Shown piece by piece: positions 25,046 through 37,549 of a stretch of 64,000 nucleotides of DNA. The notes under the pieces were generated by a model. The model searched no databases, was not told the origin of the DNA, and saw only the letters and a program-made list of their open reading frames with translations. A program made the translations under genes and the position numbers. Numbering within the stretch: the first letter of the stretch is position 1; each line of letters starts with the position of its first letter. The stretch is from NCBI GenBank assembly GCA_028551475.1, contig CM052359.1, forward strand, positions 13,579,583 to 13,643,582. The letters run 5' to 3'. The stretch comes from Casuarina equisetifolia. Taxonomy: Eukaryota; Streptophyta; Magnoliopsida; Fagales; Casuarinaceae.

Positions 25046-25130
25046 ATTTTGTTTTGTTAAGTAATCCAGTAGTTGATTATTACATGCTTAGAATCCCGGT
25101 TCTAGGTCTATTTACTTAACAAAACAAAAT
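25046..25130. repeat. Perfect 19-bp inverted repeat with 47-nt loop
   Basis: The arms at 25046-25064 and 25112-25130 are exact reverse complements (core TTTTGTTTTGTTAAGTAA). Pairing stops at both ends. It could be a small hairpin, a decayed MITE or a chance inverted duplication. No gene lies close by. Confidence 0.85.
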
Positions 25131-25980
25131 TAACTATAAGAAAGAACAATACCCTCTGCATACAATGAAGACAACAGACCAGTATAACAATAATGTGGGA
25201 CATACATTAAATTTCAATAAAAACGTCTTCTCAAAAGTTAGTTGGTTTAAAGCAACTTTTTCTCAAAAAGTGTTATCAGGATAACTAAAACCGAATTGCA
25301 ACGAAGCTAGCGTACGTAGCATGCTATGAGCTTTATTTTATTGTAGTCTAATTTACCATCAAAAGCAACTTTTAAACAGTGTTGGAATAAAATGGCACTC
25401 TCAATGGGTACATGATTAGTCGTAGACACCCACAATTTAAGACTTTATGTCTTTTTCATGATTAAAAAAAGACGTCGAGAAATATATAACCCCGTCAGAA
25501 GATTCGGCTGATAGCTTGAAAACGTGGAAATTGATTTCTACAAGTATAAGCTTCGGCGATGACTCAAGGCCTTGATGTGATTGGGAATCATAAAGGAAAA
25601 TTCGACAAACTAATTGCTAGTAAAACGTAGAGACCGCATAACAGAACCGAGCACCTTCCAACGTGAGAGTTTGAAACATTGTACATGGCTTCCCTCATCC
25701 ATGTTGAGAACAAGACTATAATGTCAAATGTTGGTCTTGTTCTGAGCGTTAGGAATAAGAAATGGCAAGGCATATAAATAGTTTTCCCTTTTTTATGTGA
25801 GGGTCAAAATTAGGTGTAAGAGAGTAATAATAACTTTTTTCAATTAGGATTTCTTTCAAGTTTCTTGTAAATGTAAGAGTCAAAAATTAGGGGTAGAATA
25901 CCATAATAAAATTTTCAGTTAGAATTTCTTTCAAGTTGCTTATAGATATAAGCTTCTAGAAAACTACAACATACTGATTA
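25131..25980. other. AT-rich stretch, nothing recognised
   Basis: No gene, RNA or element was identified. Confidence 0.5.
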
Positions 25981-26020
25981 GGCCGCGGGGGGGGGGAGGG
26001 GGGGGGGGGCGCGGGCCGCG
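25981..26020. repeat. G-rich block with GGCCGCG-like ends
   Basis: Forty bases that are almost only G and C, in AT-rich DNA. Runs of G are framed by GGCCGCG on the left and GCGGGCCGCG on the right. The contrast with the flanks is abrupt. Confidence 0.9.
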
Positions 26021-26174
26021 TTATAAGAGAAGAGAACTCTCTAGAAGTTCCCTGATATACGAAAGTTCCAAAATAGAAATTAACTTGTAGTTCCATGTAT
26101 GCATGGACAGCTTATTTCTAATCATTAAAAAAACCCTCACTTTTTTATGTAGCAAGAAAATAGCAAAATAGAGA

Positions 26175-26730
26175 CTATGTTATTACAATATAAGCATAGA
26201 AATAATTTATCCTTACCACTTCAGTCTGATATTCTTTTGTATACTTACAAAAAAAAATAAAATTAAGTTGTTACCTTATAAACATAGAGGTAATTTATCC
26301 CAAAGCACTTTAATGTTCTTTTGTATATTTACTCAAAATAGAAAGTAAATTGTCACCCTATAGACATAATGGTCGTTTATCTTAAACCACATAAGTGTTT
26401 GATATTCTTTTCATATAGTTACACAAAGATAAAAGTAAATTATTACCCTATAAATATAGATGTAATTTATCTCAAACATACAAATCTGTGTTTCTCTTTT
26501 ATATCCTCGCAAATGTGATTCTGTAAATCTTCCAACATCTTTTTATGTCCTCAATAAAACATAAAAAATAGTTCTATAAACACGGAGATACCTTATCCCA
26601 AATCACATGAATCTTCTATACTTTGTATGTTCTTACATCAAGCTAAAAGTATAGTGTTGTTCTATAAACACACGGATAGTTTATCCCAAACTGCATAAAT
26701 CTTCTATATTCTGTTGTTGCTTGCGTACCT
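26175..26730. repeat. Degenerate tandem array, period about 80-130 bp, six copies
   Basis: Copies start near 26185, 26268, 26352, 26440, 26568 and 26654. Each carries a form of CTATAAACATAGAGGTAATT, then TATCCCAAA, then a TTCTTTTGTAT-like block. Copies differ strongly, so the array is old. No coding potential. Confidence 0.75.
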
Positions 26731-28170
26731 CTGTATCTTTACTGTAAGATCACGTTTGTCTCCTACCACACACAAGTCCATGAATGGCCTTGCAGGCCTT
26801 CTTTGCCGACAAGTGGTCAGCCATCATTTAGTGGGGTTCCCGACCTGATCATGGAGAGAAAACGTGTATGGGGAGGCTCATGCAGCCTATTAATATGCGC
26901 CGCAATCGTGAGTGATCCTCTAGAGACACATACAAAGAAACAGGAAAATAAGATCCATGCATAACTATCACATGAGGAATTTTTTATCAAAATTATTCAA
27001 GACCCACGTCCTGTCATGACATCAAGATTCAAAACCACACCTTCCACCCATGGATTTACGTGGACGCTGACTGCTCGAGCCATTGTCACTAGGTGGTACG
27101 AAATTTAAGCCTTTTTTAAAGCCTAGCCTCTTGTATAAATAGAAAGGTATAGTTCAACTAAACACAAGCTTGTATTCATCTCTTAAGCTGTTCTTTTCCC
27201 TTCGGGCTTCAATCCAATCAGTCTCATTCTCTCTTAAGCTGTGTGCTTCTTTTTTACTAAATTTTCCTCTCCTGTTTTCCCCTTCCAATAATGGAGGGAG
27301 CAAAGACTTGTTGCTATCACAGTGATACCTAGAATGCGTGGTTCATAAGCTTTGTGGGAGAAAGTTTTTAAGAGAATGGAAAACAAACTTTGGATTAAAA
27401 AGGGAGCAGACGGAAGGTAATGGAGAATAATATTATCATTTTTTCCTTATTTGGGTGTCTAAGATAAAGAGAATAATAAGAAAAAAACTTTAATGGTTAT
27501 GCAGTAAAAAAAGAACTTTTCACCCACTTAAAATCCACACGATTTAGGCAGAGCGCATGAAAGGAAATGGAGTGGAACATAGGCTTACTTCTGTCTTTTC
27601 AGAAAGAACTGTCAAGAAAAAAGCTTTCCAAACAAGAAAATGATATGGGCTCTCTCCATTTCGTTTCTATTTCATTCTTCTCCGAGTGCCTCCACCCAAA
27701 AGGGTTATTAGAATCAAAGAAAGTGAATGTTTAGAAGGCACCAAAATAGCAAGATATCTGATAAAAATTGCATGTTGAAAAGAGTCGTAAACAATAGAAC
27801 TGCTTGTAAAGAATAAAATTCATATAAGCAAAGAGAGAGTTTGAGGATTGAAGTATTTTTCCAACTTGATTTAATCAGTGAGTTCCAATCTAATTTATAG
27901 GTGTGGAACTTAATTACAAAAGCTAAACTCCAAGATTTGCTACAAACGATTAAATTGACAATACCTCGAACTCAACTTAATCCAGTTGTTGGTTAAGTTA
28001 ATGATGATGTCTCTAAGACTATTAAGAATGGTACAAAAAGTGTTCCACATTGTTTAAATTATGTTTAAAAATATCTTTACAATGAAATCTATATTCATAA
28101 GAAAAATACAAGTTGGATGGTGTTTGGCCGACGAGAAATGTTGACAACGAGTTCTTCTGTAGCTGCATCA
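26731..28170 (+). other. Promoter-like stretch without a recognisable gene
   Basis: TATAAATA at 27134-27141 is followed by pyrimidine-rich leader-like sequence holding a 12-bp direct repeat (CTCTTAAGCTGT at 27180-27191 and 27231-27242). The first ATG, at 27291, opens only 13 codons. Nothing further downstream is recognised. This could be a gene relic, a non-coding transcript start or an LTR piece. Confidence 0.35.
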
Positions 28171-28171
28171 A

Positions 28172-28688
28172 TCATGTATTGTTCTTATTAGTGGCTGATT
28201 CTAACGTTTGCGGCCTCAGATTATTAAGATGTTTTAACCTGGAGATGGGGTTACCGACAGAGTTAAACCTTGTTGTGAATCGCTCGAAGAATGATTGAAC
28301 TATCTCAATCCAACCTCCTTTGCTGTATTCAAAAGTCTTGTCAAACCTGTCAGCGTGGGTGGTTAGCATCAAACCTGGCCGTGTACAATCGACGTGAACC
28401 TGGCCACTTGTTGTCAGAAAGAAAATCTTCAGTTCATCTAAGCTTTTCACTGGATTCCAAATGACGGCGAATTTGGATCTGTCTTATCTTCTTTTGAATC
28501 TTTCGCTTTTCCTTCTTCTTTTGCATCCAATTTTCCCCAGAATTCAGGAACTTGATGATTGTAGGAGAGGGTGGAAGCCTGGAAGATAAACTGAGTGCCG
28601 GAGGTTCTAATCTTTTAATGACTTTTAACTTAAGTTTGGAGTTAGATGGCAAGTAAGCTGATAGCAATATAAGACAGCAGATCGACAA
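28172..28688 (-). other. Unclassified minus-strand open frames
   Basis: Two overlapping minus-strand frames, of 92 and 84 codons, are open here. The first contains HADRFDKTFEYSKGGW; the second has a Lys-rich end. I recognise neither, there is no splice-site support, and codon use is not distinctive. A chance frame or a gene relic is equally likely. Confidence 0.2.
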
Positions 28689-29800
28689 CTACGTTTTGAA
28701 CTACGGCTCTTCTGGTACAAGTTTTCCTATTATTCTTGAAGGCAGTCATGAAAGAGGCTGAGCTGGTCCCGAGACGGCAGATGATGTGTTTCTCAGCCGG
28801 CAGATAATGTGTTTCTCAACTTGGTTCCAAATCATGGTAAAATGAGTGTTTGATTTTCTTGATTATTAAGGGAAGGAATATTCAAACTTACAAAAAGGAT
28901 GTCGGATTAAGGTATAAAAGGTAAGAGATAAGCAAGATTTTTAATATACCATCTTATCCTGAATGTGAGAAAATTACGAAGGGACTTTTTTTTTTTTTTT
29001 TCAGTTAAGGGGATTTGGGAGTATGAGATTTTAAATATAGAACCTAAGTCTCGGACATCAGCAATCAACCACCGGACCTGCTAACAATCATGGATACTTA
29101 ATATATAATAAAATATCATACTTAAACTTGAATTTAAACAGTAATTGTCCTATATTGTTAATAGCTTAACATGATACTCTTTTTCTAAGTAGAGAAAGTC
29201 CTTCTAATATGAACCAAAGAATGCTTAAAACCCTAATAAAATGACATTTGACCTAAATCTATTTGTTTAATTCCTTTAATCTTTTAGACTAACAAACACG
29301 TGGAACATAATATCAGCATGTACGTCGCTAGCTAGGCAGAATGTTTATTTTGGTACCACTTTTCTTCGTTTTTTTGGGTGTCTTTTGGTGCTGTTTCCAT
29401 AGCTAAAGTCCAAGGTACTTTTGTTGTGAAATGGGCTGGATAGGCTAGATATGGTAAGTGGTTGTGCAAGGTTGGCTTGAGCTCATCATTGGGTATAACA
29501 GCAATTCCATCACCCCAAAACCCACTGCATAATTAAGCAAAAGAGCGGTTGCATGATTGAACAAGGCTGCCTGCTTACTATTGAACTCGTTCTCTGGAAG
29601 TTGGATAAACTAAGAGGGGTAACAGATTCTTGATTAAAAAAGGGATTCTATAGTTTGATACGCTTTTCCCATCAAAAAAGCCTATACATCAGCTGAGTTT
29701 GGCTGCTCTGCCAAGTAAGAAAGTGACCATTATCTTGCATTTGCCTCTAGATTTTTTTAAGTTGTCAACATCAAACAGCAACTGAAAGGATCCATAACGT
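28689..29800. other. Intergenic stretch with a minus-strand SINE-like trace
   Basis: No gene is seen. Around 29030-29090 the minus strand shows a tRNA-like pattern (GTTAGCAGGTCCGGTGG then TTAGGTTCTAT), weakly resembling the SINE-like relics elsewhere in the window. Confidence 0.3.
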
Positions 29801-30212
29801 AATTAAACCCCAATTGATTGTAAATTAATAACAAGAATACAAGGATCAAAATCACGAATCATATGCAACGGCTTCAAACTATTAAGCCTATGATCTATGC
29901 GTAACTTTTGCAGGTAGCAAGAAAAGTGTTAGAATGAACAGAAAGCATCCGTCTGACAATTAAACACTAATTGATTTTAAATTAATAACAAAAATGTGAG
30001 GATCAGAATCATGAAATCATATGCAACGACTCCAAACTATTAAGCCCATGATTTATGCGTAACTTTTGCAGGTCACAAGAGAAGTGTCAAAATGAACTGA
30101 AAGCATGCATATTGTAATTAAACCCCAATTGGTTGTAAATTAATAGGAAAAATACTAAGATCAGAAACATGAAATCATATGCATTGTGAGTCGCAAGAGA
30201 AGTGTTAAAAAT
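29801..30212. repeat. Tandem array of a 157-158-bp unit, three copies
   Basis: Copies begin at 29801, 29958 and 30116, each with AATTAAAC. Shared landmarks are TGTAAATTAATA, CATATGCAACG and ATGCGTAACTTTTGCAGGT. The third copy lacks its middle part. The copies are clearly alike, so this array is younger than the one at 26.2 kb. Confidence 0.9.
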
Positions 30213-30399
30213 ACTGTAACATAAAGTTTATATTACTGCAATTTTATTTTAAAAAAAATTATAATAAAGAAAGACCTTCTAACCTATGTAACTAAACACA
30301 CCAAAAGAAAAAAAAAAAAAAAAAAGCAGTGGACAAAAAAGTTCCTTTTTCAGAACCCTAGACAGAAGCTATTAACTTGGAGGACTAAATTTACAATTG

Positions 30400-31030
30400 A
30401 AATAGAGGATCCGATCTTTACGCGGACATAGACGCGTGGGCAAGGGGAAGCTTGCAAGGCTGCTATTACAACGAATTTATCCAGAGTTGTGATTGATGGT
30501 GACCCATTTGAAATCATATCTTAGAGCCCTAAATAAATTGAATTTACTATCAAGGAAGATCATGGAAGATACTTATGATGTAAAGGGTTCCCTTTTATTC
30601 ATACAAATAACTCGATTTCTTTTCCTATAATAAGAAAAAGGGTCCCAAGTCCTATCAACCTAGTGAAGTGGCATATTCTGCCTATGCCTTGTTGAAATGC
30701 CCAACAAAGATTCCCCTACCCCCTAGCTAGTCTGAGATCGTTTGAAAACATGGTCTCCATCGATTCCGTGAAAAAAGGTGTCCAATTACTTAATGGGGCA
30801 CCCAAGCAAAAAGAAAAAGCAAGGGTGTTGAAATATGGTGGGTCCTGTCGACTTAGGATTCGATTGCCATCAAAAAGGTTCAGCAGTCGAATACGGTGGA
30901 TGATCAGCAACTGGGTTTGGGTCTTTAAGCTCCTAAATATGGGTCTTGGCTGCAAGTTTGATCGAAGAGCTCCTAAGTCCACCAGCCCATTCGCCAATCG
31001 AACTTTTGTTTGAAATTGGTTCTAGATTGT
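30400..31030. other. Higher-GC stretch of unknown origin, possibly organellar
   Basis: Composition is richer in GC than the flanks and overlapping frames are open on both strands (30716-30997 minus, 30750-31013 plus). The texture resembles plant mitochondrial intergenic DNA, but no organellar gene is recognised. This is an impression only. Confidence 0.2.
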
Positions 31031-31985
31031 GTTAGGAGTTGAGAGCTCAAGTACGCGTGAAATAATGATTTGAATTTTATGGTTTCTCTCCCGAATGTTT
31101 ATAAGAATAAGATCTCAAAGGTCTTTTTTTTTATTTTATATATATATATATATGTTATGTTATTTGATAAAAGAAAGAAATTCACTTATACCCCAATAAA
31201 ATTGCTAGCAGCTCAAATCCTATTTTGCTTTTAATGTGTCAAATAAAACATTTATCTTCCATACCCCTTTGCTTAAAATTTGACATTGGTTGTGATAGGA
31301 GTTACTATCAAAATTAGGAGTATGGAATATGAATTGATGGGATAGGTAGCATTAGGAGTTACCAATGTTATAATCTAATCTAACTACATAAATGGAAAAG
31401 GAAGTCCTAAGTCAGGGAGGTACGAAATCCTGCCACAAGCCCAAAACTCCATAGAATACACATGGGATCACCATGCGTAATAATGAAATTTAATCCCGTA
31501 CAAACATGGGATCAATGATTTTCCGAGTACAATCATGACCCGAAAAATTTGACTTGATCCTTGTCTCATAGAAATAGTTTACAAAGTACCAACATCGGCT
31601 CCTGAAAGAATTTAAATATTACTAGATCCCATATGCTGACAGCATGTCTTCTAACGACAAGAACTAAGTGAAGGATCCTAGTTGAATGTTCTACCGGAGC
31701 CTAGCGTTGTTCTATCCATCCTGGCAGGTTTTGCCTACGCCAGTCATGTTTTAGAAGCTAAAACATAATAACGTTTTACAATCATTGATGGTGATGCACG
31801 TGTTGCCTGATATCTTTTCTTTCTTGTCCTGACATCCTGGAAGAAGATCTACATGCCCCATCAGTAGTTTGTCAAGTAAGAGCATAAGCAACTTTACTTT
31901 TTCTCAGGATTGCCAACCAAGAGAGGTCTTGAGAGGTCTTGTAATTATAAGATGGATCCAACATCAGATCTATCTTCCTGGATTT
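31031..31985. other. Intergenic stretch downstream of the STK19 homologue
   Basis: Contains a (TA)n run at 31136-31153. The part next to 31985 probably holds the STK19 3' UTR. Otherwise nothing is recognised. Confidence 0.45.
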
Positions 31986-34900
31986 TTAGTCTTTTGCAAC
32001 TCGAACAACTAAGCCACTTGATGTCTGGACTGTCTTGAGGTGACCTGAGCCGATCAGGTCACGGAGATGAAATCTCATATCGAGAGTAGAGAACCGGAGA
32101 CGCTTTTTCTCCATTGAGGCCAACATCATTTCTTTGTATCTCCTGCGGTTTAGAAGAGAAAGGACTTCCTTTCTTCCCTGCAAAAAATAAATGTAAGCTC
32201 ATAACATCCACTTGTTGGAAGATGGTTCAAACTTACAGTAATATGAATCTTCATTTAAGTCCAGTAAGTGTGGTCATTATCTTTAATGGAGAAGGCTCAT
32301 GTTGGCATGCGTAAGTGCATGGGTTCTACTCTAGAGTGCAATCAATTAATGCAAAGATTTAGGAAGCACTAGCACTAACTACTAACGCTTTTTAAGTCGC
32401 AAAATAAAGCCCAAGGACATCAAAATCCAAAACACCATCTAAGAATCTCATACTGACTGGACCCCCAAAAAATATTATAAAAAAAATTTAATGACATAAT
32501 TTCCAATCTTGAGTCAGAAAAATCCAACTTGGACTTTGTTCTTAACCCCTCCCCAAAAGAGCAAAAGAGCGTAAAAAGAAAAAAGAACAGCTTTTGATGT
32601 GTTTGTTCTACAATCCCAAACCCCCAACCTCCTTCCCCTTACTCTCTCTCAAGAAGTAAGAGAAAAATTTGTTGTTCATCATACGCAACTTGGATTTAAA
32701 AGGGTTATTTATTTCTTATCAATGATAAAAACATGAAAAAAAAATTAATTTCATGCACTTCAAATACCAAATAACCAATTCAATAGACTCTTTCTTTCTA
32801 AGTATTTACCACATATAGTCGCACAGTTTCAGACTACAACACAGTTCGTTCCATTTTTGCAATATCAGACATCTCATCTTAAGTTAAATTAAGCATCTAC
32901 GTTTATCACCATACACCACAAGAACCAGGGAAGTTATAATCTTGACTTTCTATCAACTTGATCACTCAAAATGAGAAAATAGTCCATTACTTTATAAGTA
33001 TCGTACATTACACATAAGCATGAATTGCCTCTCATAAGACCCATTATCAAATTAGTGAGTGAATAAACAAATGAAACGTTTACATACCTGAGAGAGACCC
33101 TTAAGAACTGGGCCAACATTTGGAATTGCGAACCAGTACATGTTTGGATCAACAAGCTGGCGTGTCTAAAAGGCAGACAGAATAATTAGTAAGATGACGG
33201 GCTGGTGACCATCAGGCTTGTTTAGATAAAACCCAAAAAGAGAGAGGGGTAAGGGAAGAGAGAGGGGTAGGGAAGAGATAGAAAACTAAAACTACAAGGC
33301 AACATCATCTACAAAGATAATGAAGGAGATCATAACGTATGAAGTCAGGCTAGTGAGAGTAGGAATAAGGATCCAGTACCTAGCCCTGAACTCCTCCAAT
33401 ATTCCACCTACTACCAAAGATTGGATGACAATGATCTAAATAATAATAACTCGTGGAAAAGGAAATTTTCCTCTCTCAATTTGTATGCACATGCACATAA
33501 CTGAGCCTTTTTTTCATGTAACGAAATAAGGCTTTCATTTAGTCAACCACCATATTGATACACCACATAAAACATCTTAAAACTTTACTCTTCCTAATCA
33601 GAATAGTAGCTTAAGAGTCAGCTCCAGCAACATACCCATACACAGCAAAAGAGACACAAAATACTGCTATGATTAGTCATGGAATTCAAAATGCAGAACC
33701 ATCAGAATGTATATCCAAGTTTACTTACAAGAAGGCCAGCATTGATTAAATGCGAGATGTGTCTGTCCTTAAACTTCCCCCCAAGTGATAAGAGCATTTG
33801 CTGCAAGAAAGGCATCATTGCTTTGAGTTGTGTTTCATCTGATGGTTTAAACAGTTCTTAAAATAGCTTTAAAGTTCATGTTTCACTGTTTGCAGAAAGG
33901 TCCCTCGTAGAAGGAAAATATAAAGCAGAGTCAAAAAGATAACTAAGAAACAAAAGTGGATTGACATCTGAAACACTTACAAGCTCTTGATGGTCTATAC
34001 TAGGTTCCAGCTTGGAATCAATAACATGTGCTCTAAAACACTTAAACACTTCAAGATCACTCTGCTTCTTTTCTTCCAATCTTTTCACAACACGTTCTAT
34101 CTAGACAAAGACATTAGATAGAAGAAACTTGTCAACAGGTCGCCAATGCCTTAAAAGAGGTTCAATGCATTGTGATATGGCTCGTGTGCAGCAAAATAAT
34201 CACACCACACTCACAAAAACAACAACTTCCATAAATTCACCAGCTGACGCAAATACAGATTTTACGCAGAAGAACCTCCATTCAATTTTTTTCAAATTAG
34301 ATCACAGTATTTGAAGCACTTTTAGAAAGCATAGGACCCTCTATACATCTAGATGATGAGAAATTACCCAAATACAACCAACCTGGTTTATATAGTCATC
34401 CAAAAACATAATGGCATGATCATCTTGTCCAGTATTTAACTTGAAAATGCGCACTACTTTCTCTCTTCTCATTGACTGCACGAGGGAAAAAAATTGTAAT
34501 AAAAGAAAAAATAGCTTTCCAAAAGCAAATAAAATGAACACGAAGTGAAAACCAAATTGAAAATCACAAATTCTTTATTAGATGTACAGTACTCAGTGTG
34601 TTAATCACCTGAGGTTGATTTTTTTGAACTACTTATTGTTCCATTTTATTCTTTATTTCTCCTTATTTATTCAACATTAAATTCTGATAATATGTAGTCC
34701 AGGCGAAGGAATTATAAACTACACACATTTTATTTCTGCTCACTATGTGCCATACATTTGAGTTGCTCCGCACACAGAGAAAAAAAAAAAAACTTCAGCT
34801 GTACCTCCAACTTTAAACTTATGCCTAAACATTTACAAAGAATAAAGTGTTTGTTTAGCAACCAAAGAGAAAAATGAACTTAACAGATTAGATATCTTTC

Positions 34901-35926
34901 TCCATATTCATACTAATATGTCTACAAGGAAAGAGAGATTATAAATGCCTAAAATCCAACTGAATCAGAGACCAGTACCATCCAATGGATTCAAGAGAAT
35001 TCACTAGTAATCGAGGTAAAGAAACCACACCTCTAATTCCCTATCCACTTGTGTTCTGTCCTCCACACTGCTGTACAATTGTGACCTTAAAACAAAGGGC
35101 TGAATTCCAACCTGAGAAAAATAAATACCGCCTCACACACTGTTAAAGTACTAAAAATTCCATGTCACGGACAGCAGAATTCAACCTTTTTAGTTTCTCT
35201 GAGATGCAAATGCGCATGTGCCTTAGATTAAATTATATGACCCTTTGAATTGTTGAACTAGTGACAAACGATTGGTATTTAGATGTATGATGCATTGGGA
35301 AGCAAAGTATGATCCAGTATTGATACTGAAAAATGGACAGTCCTACCAATTGTTATCAACTGGCGCACATACGTAGGAATCAGTTTGCCATAGTGTTAGA
35401 GGTGAAGAATTAATCCACCAAGCTCAACGTTGCACACTGAGTTGCTTCAAACGCTATCACTTAACGCATAAGTAAACAGCGACTTCTTCGCATTTTATAG
35501 TTCAAACGCATGGAATCAGTACATTAAACGCTGGATTTCAAGCTAAAGAGAGAGCCCTTGATTACCGATCCACGATACCAGAAGTTTTATCATGATCACG
35601 AATTCAACGATTACGAAACGTGCAAGACCAATCCGAGGCAATTAAAAGAAAAAATTCGAGAGTCGTGATGAAACCTAACCTTCTCAATGCATGGGAACTG
35701 AGCTCGCATTATGCGAAGCGCCACCAGTGTATCGCTAAACGTAAGATTTTCCTCTGCACCAACCAACAAGGAAATGAGAACAACCAAACTTCCAGCAAAA
35801 CGAAACGGAAAAAGAAAATTTACCGAGTGATAGAGTTTGATCGAGATCGTTGCTTTGGGGTTCGGAATCTTCTTCGACTCGCTGGCGTTTCTTCCCTTTG
35901 GATGAAGATACAGGAATCTTCTCCAT
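31986..35926 (-). CDS. STK19: STK19 homologue (winged-helix DNA-repair factor)
   Basis: Human STK19, once annotated as a kinase, is a nuclear winged-helix DNA-binding protein acting in transcription-coupled repair. Eight exons close in frame to 270 residues (human form 254): 35926-35824, 35753-35680, 35111-35031, 34475-34383, 34100-33981, 33800-33729, 33165-33088 and 32177-31986. The N-terminus has a basic, nuclear-signal-like KGKKRQR at 11-17, followed by an acidic stretch. Then come FSDTLVALRIMRAQFP, RSQLYSSVEDRTQVDRELE, the family hallmark VRIFKLNTGQDDHAIMF, a helix-rich middle, and a C-terminal winged-helix region with MYWFAIPNVGP and RRRYKEMML. There are no kinase motifs. All introns except the first are phase 0. 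The start is the first ATG in the frame that splices correctly. No lesion was seen. Confidence 0.94.
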
Positions 35927-37500
35927 ATAGTTCCCCGCGGGAAACTGAAACCAGAAGATTTGGTACCAGATCGAATATCTAAAAGCGAATTTCTATACAT
36001 CTCAACGGTGACGATGATTCTTTGAATACGTAGAAAACAACGTATTTATACTCAAAAATATTAACTGATGATAATGTTACAACCATAAACATATTAAAAT
36101 TTCCATATTTCCTTTTAAAAAAAAATAAAACAACATAAATCATGAATAAATTATGTGAAAGAGCTTCTGTTTGAGATTTTCAATACAAAATTATAATTTT
36201 CAATTTAACTATCTACACATTCTAAAAGGTATGAAACTGCTTAAATACAATTAACATTGGTTCGATAGTCTAAAAAAAAATGATAACATGAGTATTTTAT
36301 CTAACATTATTAGAAAGTGTTACATAAGGTAATTTTTTTTTTTTAAACACTCACGCACACCACTAAGCCAAGAGGACTCCCCCTTGGCTTAATGTTATAG
36401 AATGAAAGTTTGTCATTTTTCTACCTTCTAAATTTCTCTTATGCGTCATAAAATCATTATCATATCTAAAGTTTTAAAAATTTCATATTTATAACGAGCA
36501 TTTTAAAAAAAAAAACCCTAACCTTTATATATAAAGTTTTAATATTACACTTACTCTTAATTTTGAGTTCATGATGATAAATTTACTATATAATATGGTA
36601 GGCAATTTTTGCAATGACAAATATGAAAAAAGCTTGTAGCCTTCTTCACCTTGAACAATATAGAGTTTGTGTGTTCCTATCAAAGAACATAACTAGTAGG
36701 TCTATTTTACAGAGAATATATGTTTAAAGGAAAAAGTTAATAAGTCACGGTTGGCTTTTACATCAAATATGAGAGGCTCTTCGAGAATTAAAGTCATTTC
36801 CCAAGAGAATGAAGCAAAATCTATTAGGGCTAATGGAAAGGCAACAAAGAATATGGATATATGATTGAACAAAGAAACTATTCAGAATTTATTTGTGAAC
36901 TCAAGTTCCTTTTTTCTACATATAGTAGCATCTACTTCCATTAAAGGTAAAAAATCAAGATTCTCTATTTGTAACTTAATCATAGATAGAATGAATATAA
37001 TTTTGGGTGACCCTTTTATCAAACTCAAACAAAACTAAAGGACAAAGACACCACTAAAACCTACAAAAATCATACCCCAATAGCTTCATGGCCATGTCTT
37101 CTTCTTTTGGATGATGACCACCTATCATCTTCATCTTGTTTAGAGTCTTTATCTACTGTAGCCATAGCTTGAAGAAAAAACTAGATTCAAAGTATAGAAG
37201 GCTAAAAGAAACTATATTTGCAAACTTTTTAAGTTTTACACACACACACACATACACACACACACATATATATATATAATCCTTGGCTTTTTTAAACAAA
37301 ATTGAACTTAAATACTCTTATACCTAAACTTAAAGATCCCATCAGTTATGCATGCATGTAGGAGATATCTTGCACTTCTTCTTCTGCTTATGTGATCTTT
37401 CCATGCTTGTCTCAGGACCTTTAGTTTTCTCCTTAGGTGTTAAGGTGTAAGGATGAGTGTTTGTTTCAATCGTTTCTTATTTCTCTTAGTTATGTGGCAT
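35927..37500. other. Upstream of the STK19 homologue, no gene seen
   Basis: STK19 leader and promoter, then AT-rich sequence. A compound (CA)n(TA)n microsatellite lies at 37238-37279. Confidence 0.5.
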
Positions 37501-37549
37501 TCTCATAACTCTCCTTTGTTAGGATTAGCTATGGCTAGGTGAGTAATGA

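Noticed and set aside
26175-30212. CRISPR-like regular repeats
   Set aside because: Units are adjacent and diverged, without unique spacers, in a plant genome; these are ordinary tandem arrays.
35620-35982. 120-codon plus-strand frame
   Set aside because: Antisense of exons 1-2 of the STK19 homologue, whose eight exons join in phase.
37078-37165. Minus-strand frame MATVDKDSKQDEDDRWSSS of about 30 codons
   Set aside because: Looks protein-like but has no continuation and lies beside a retroelement; cannot be supported.
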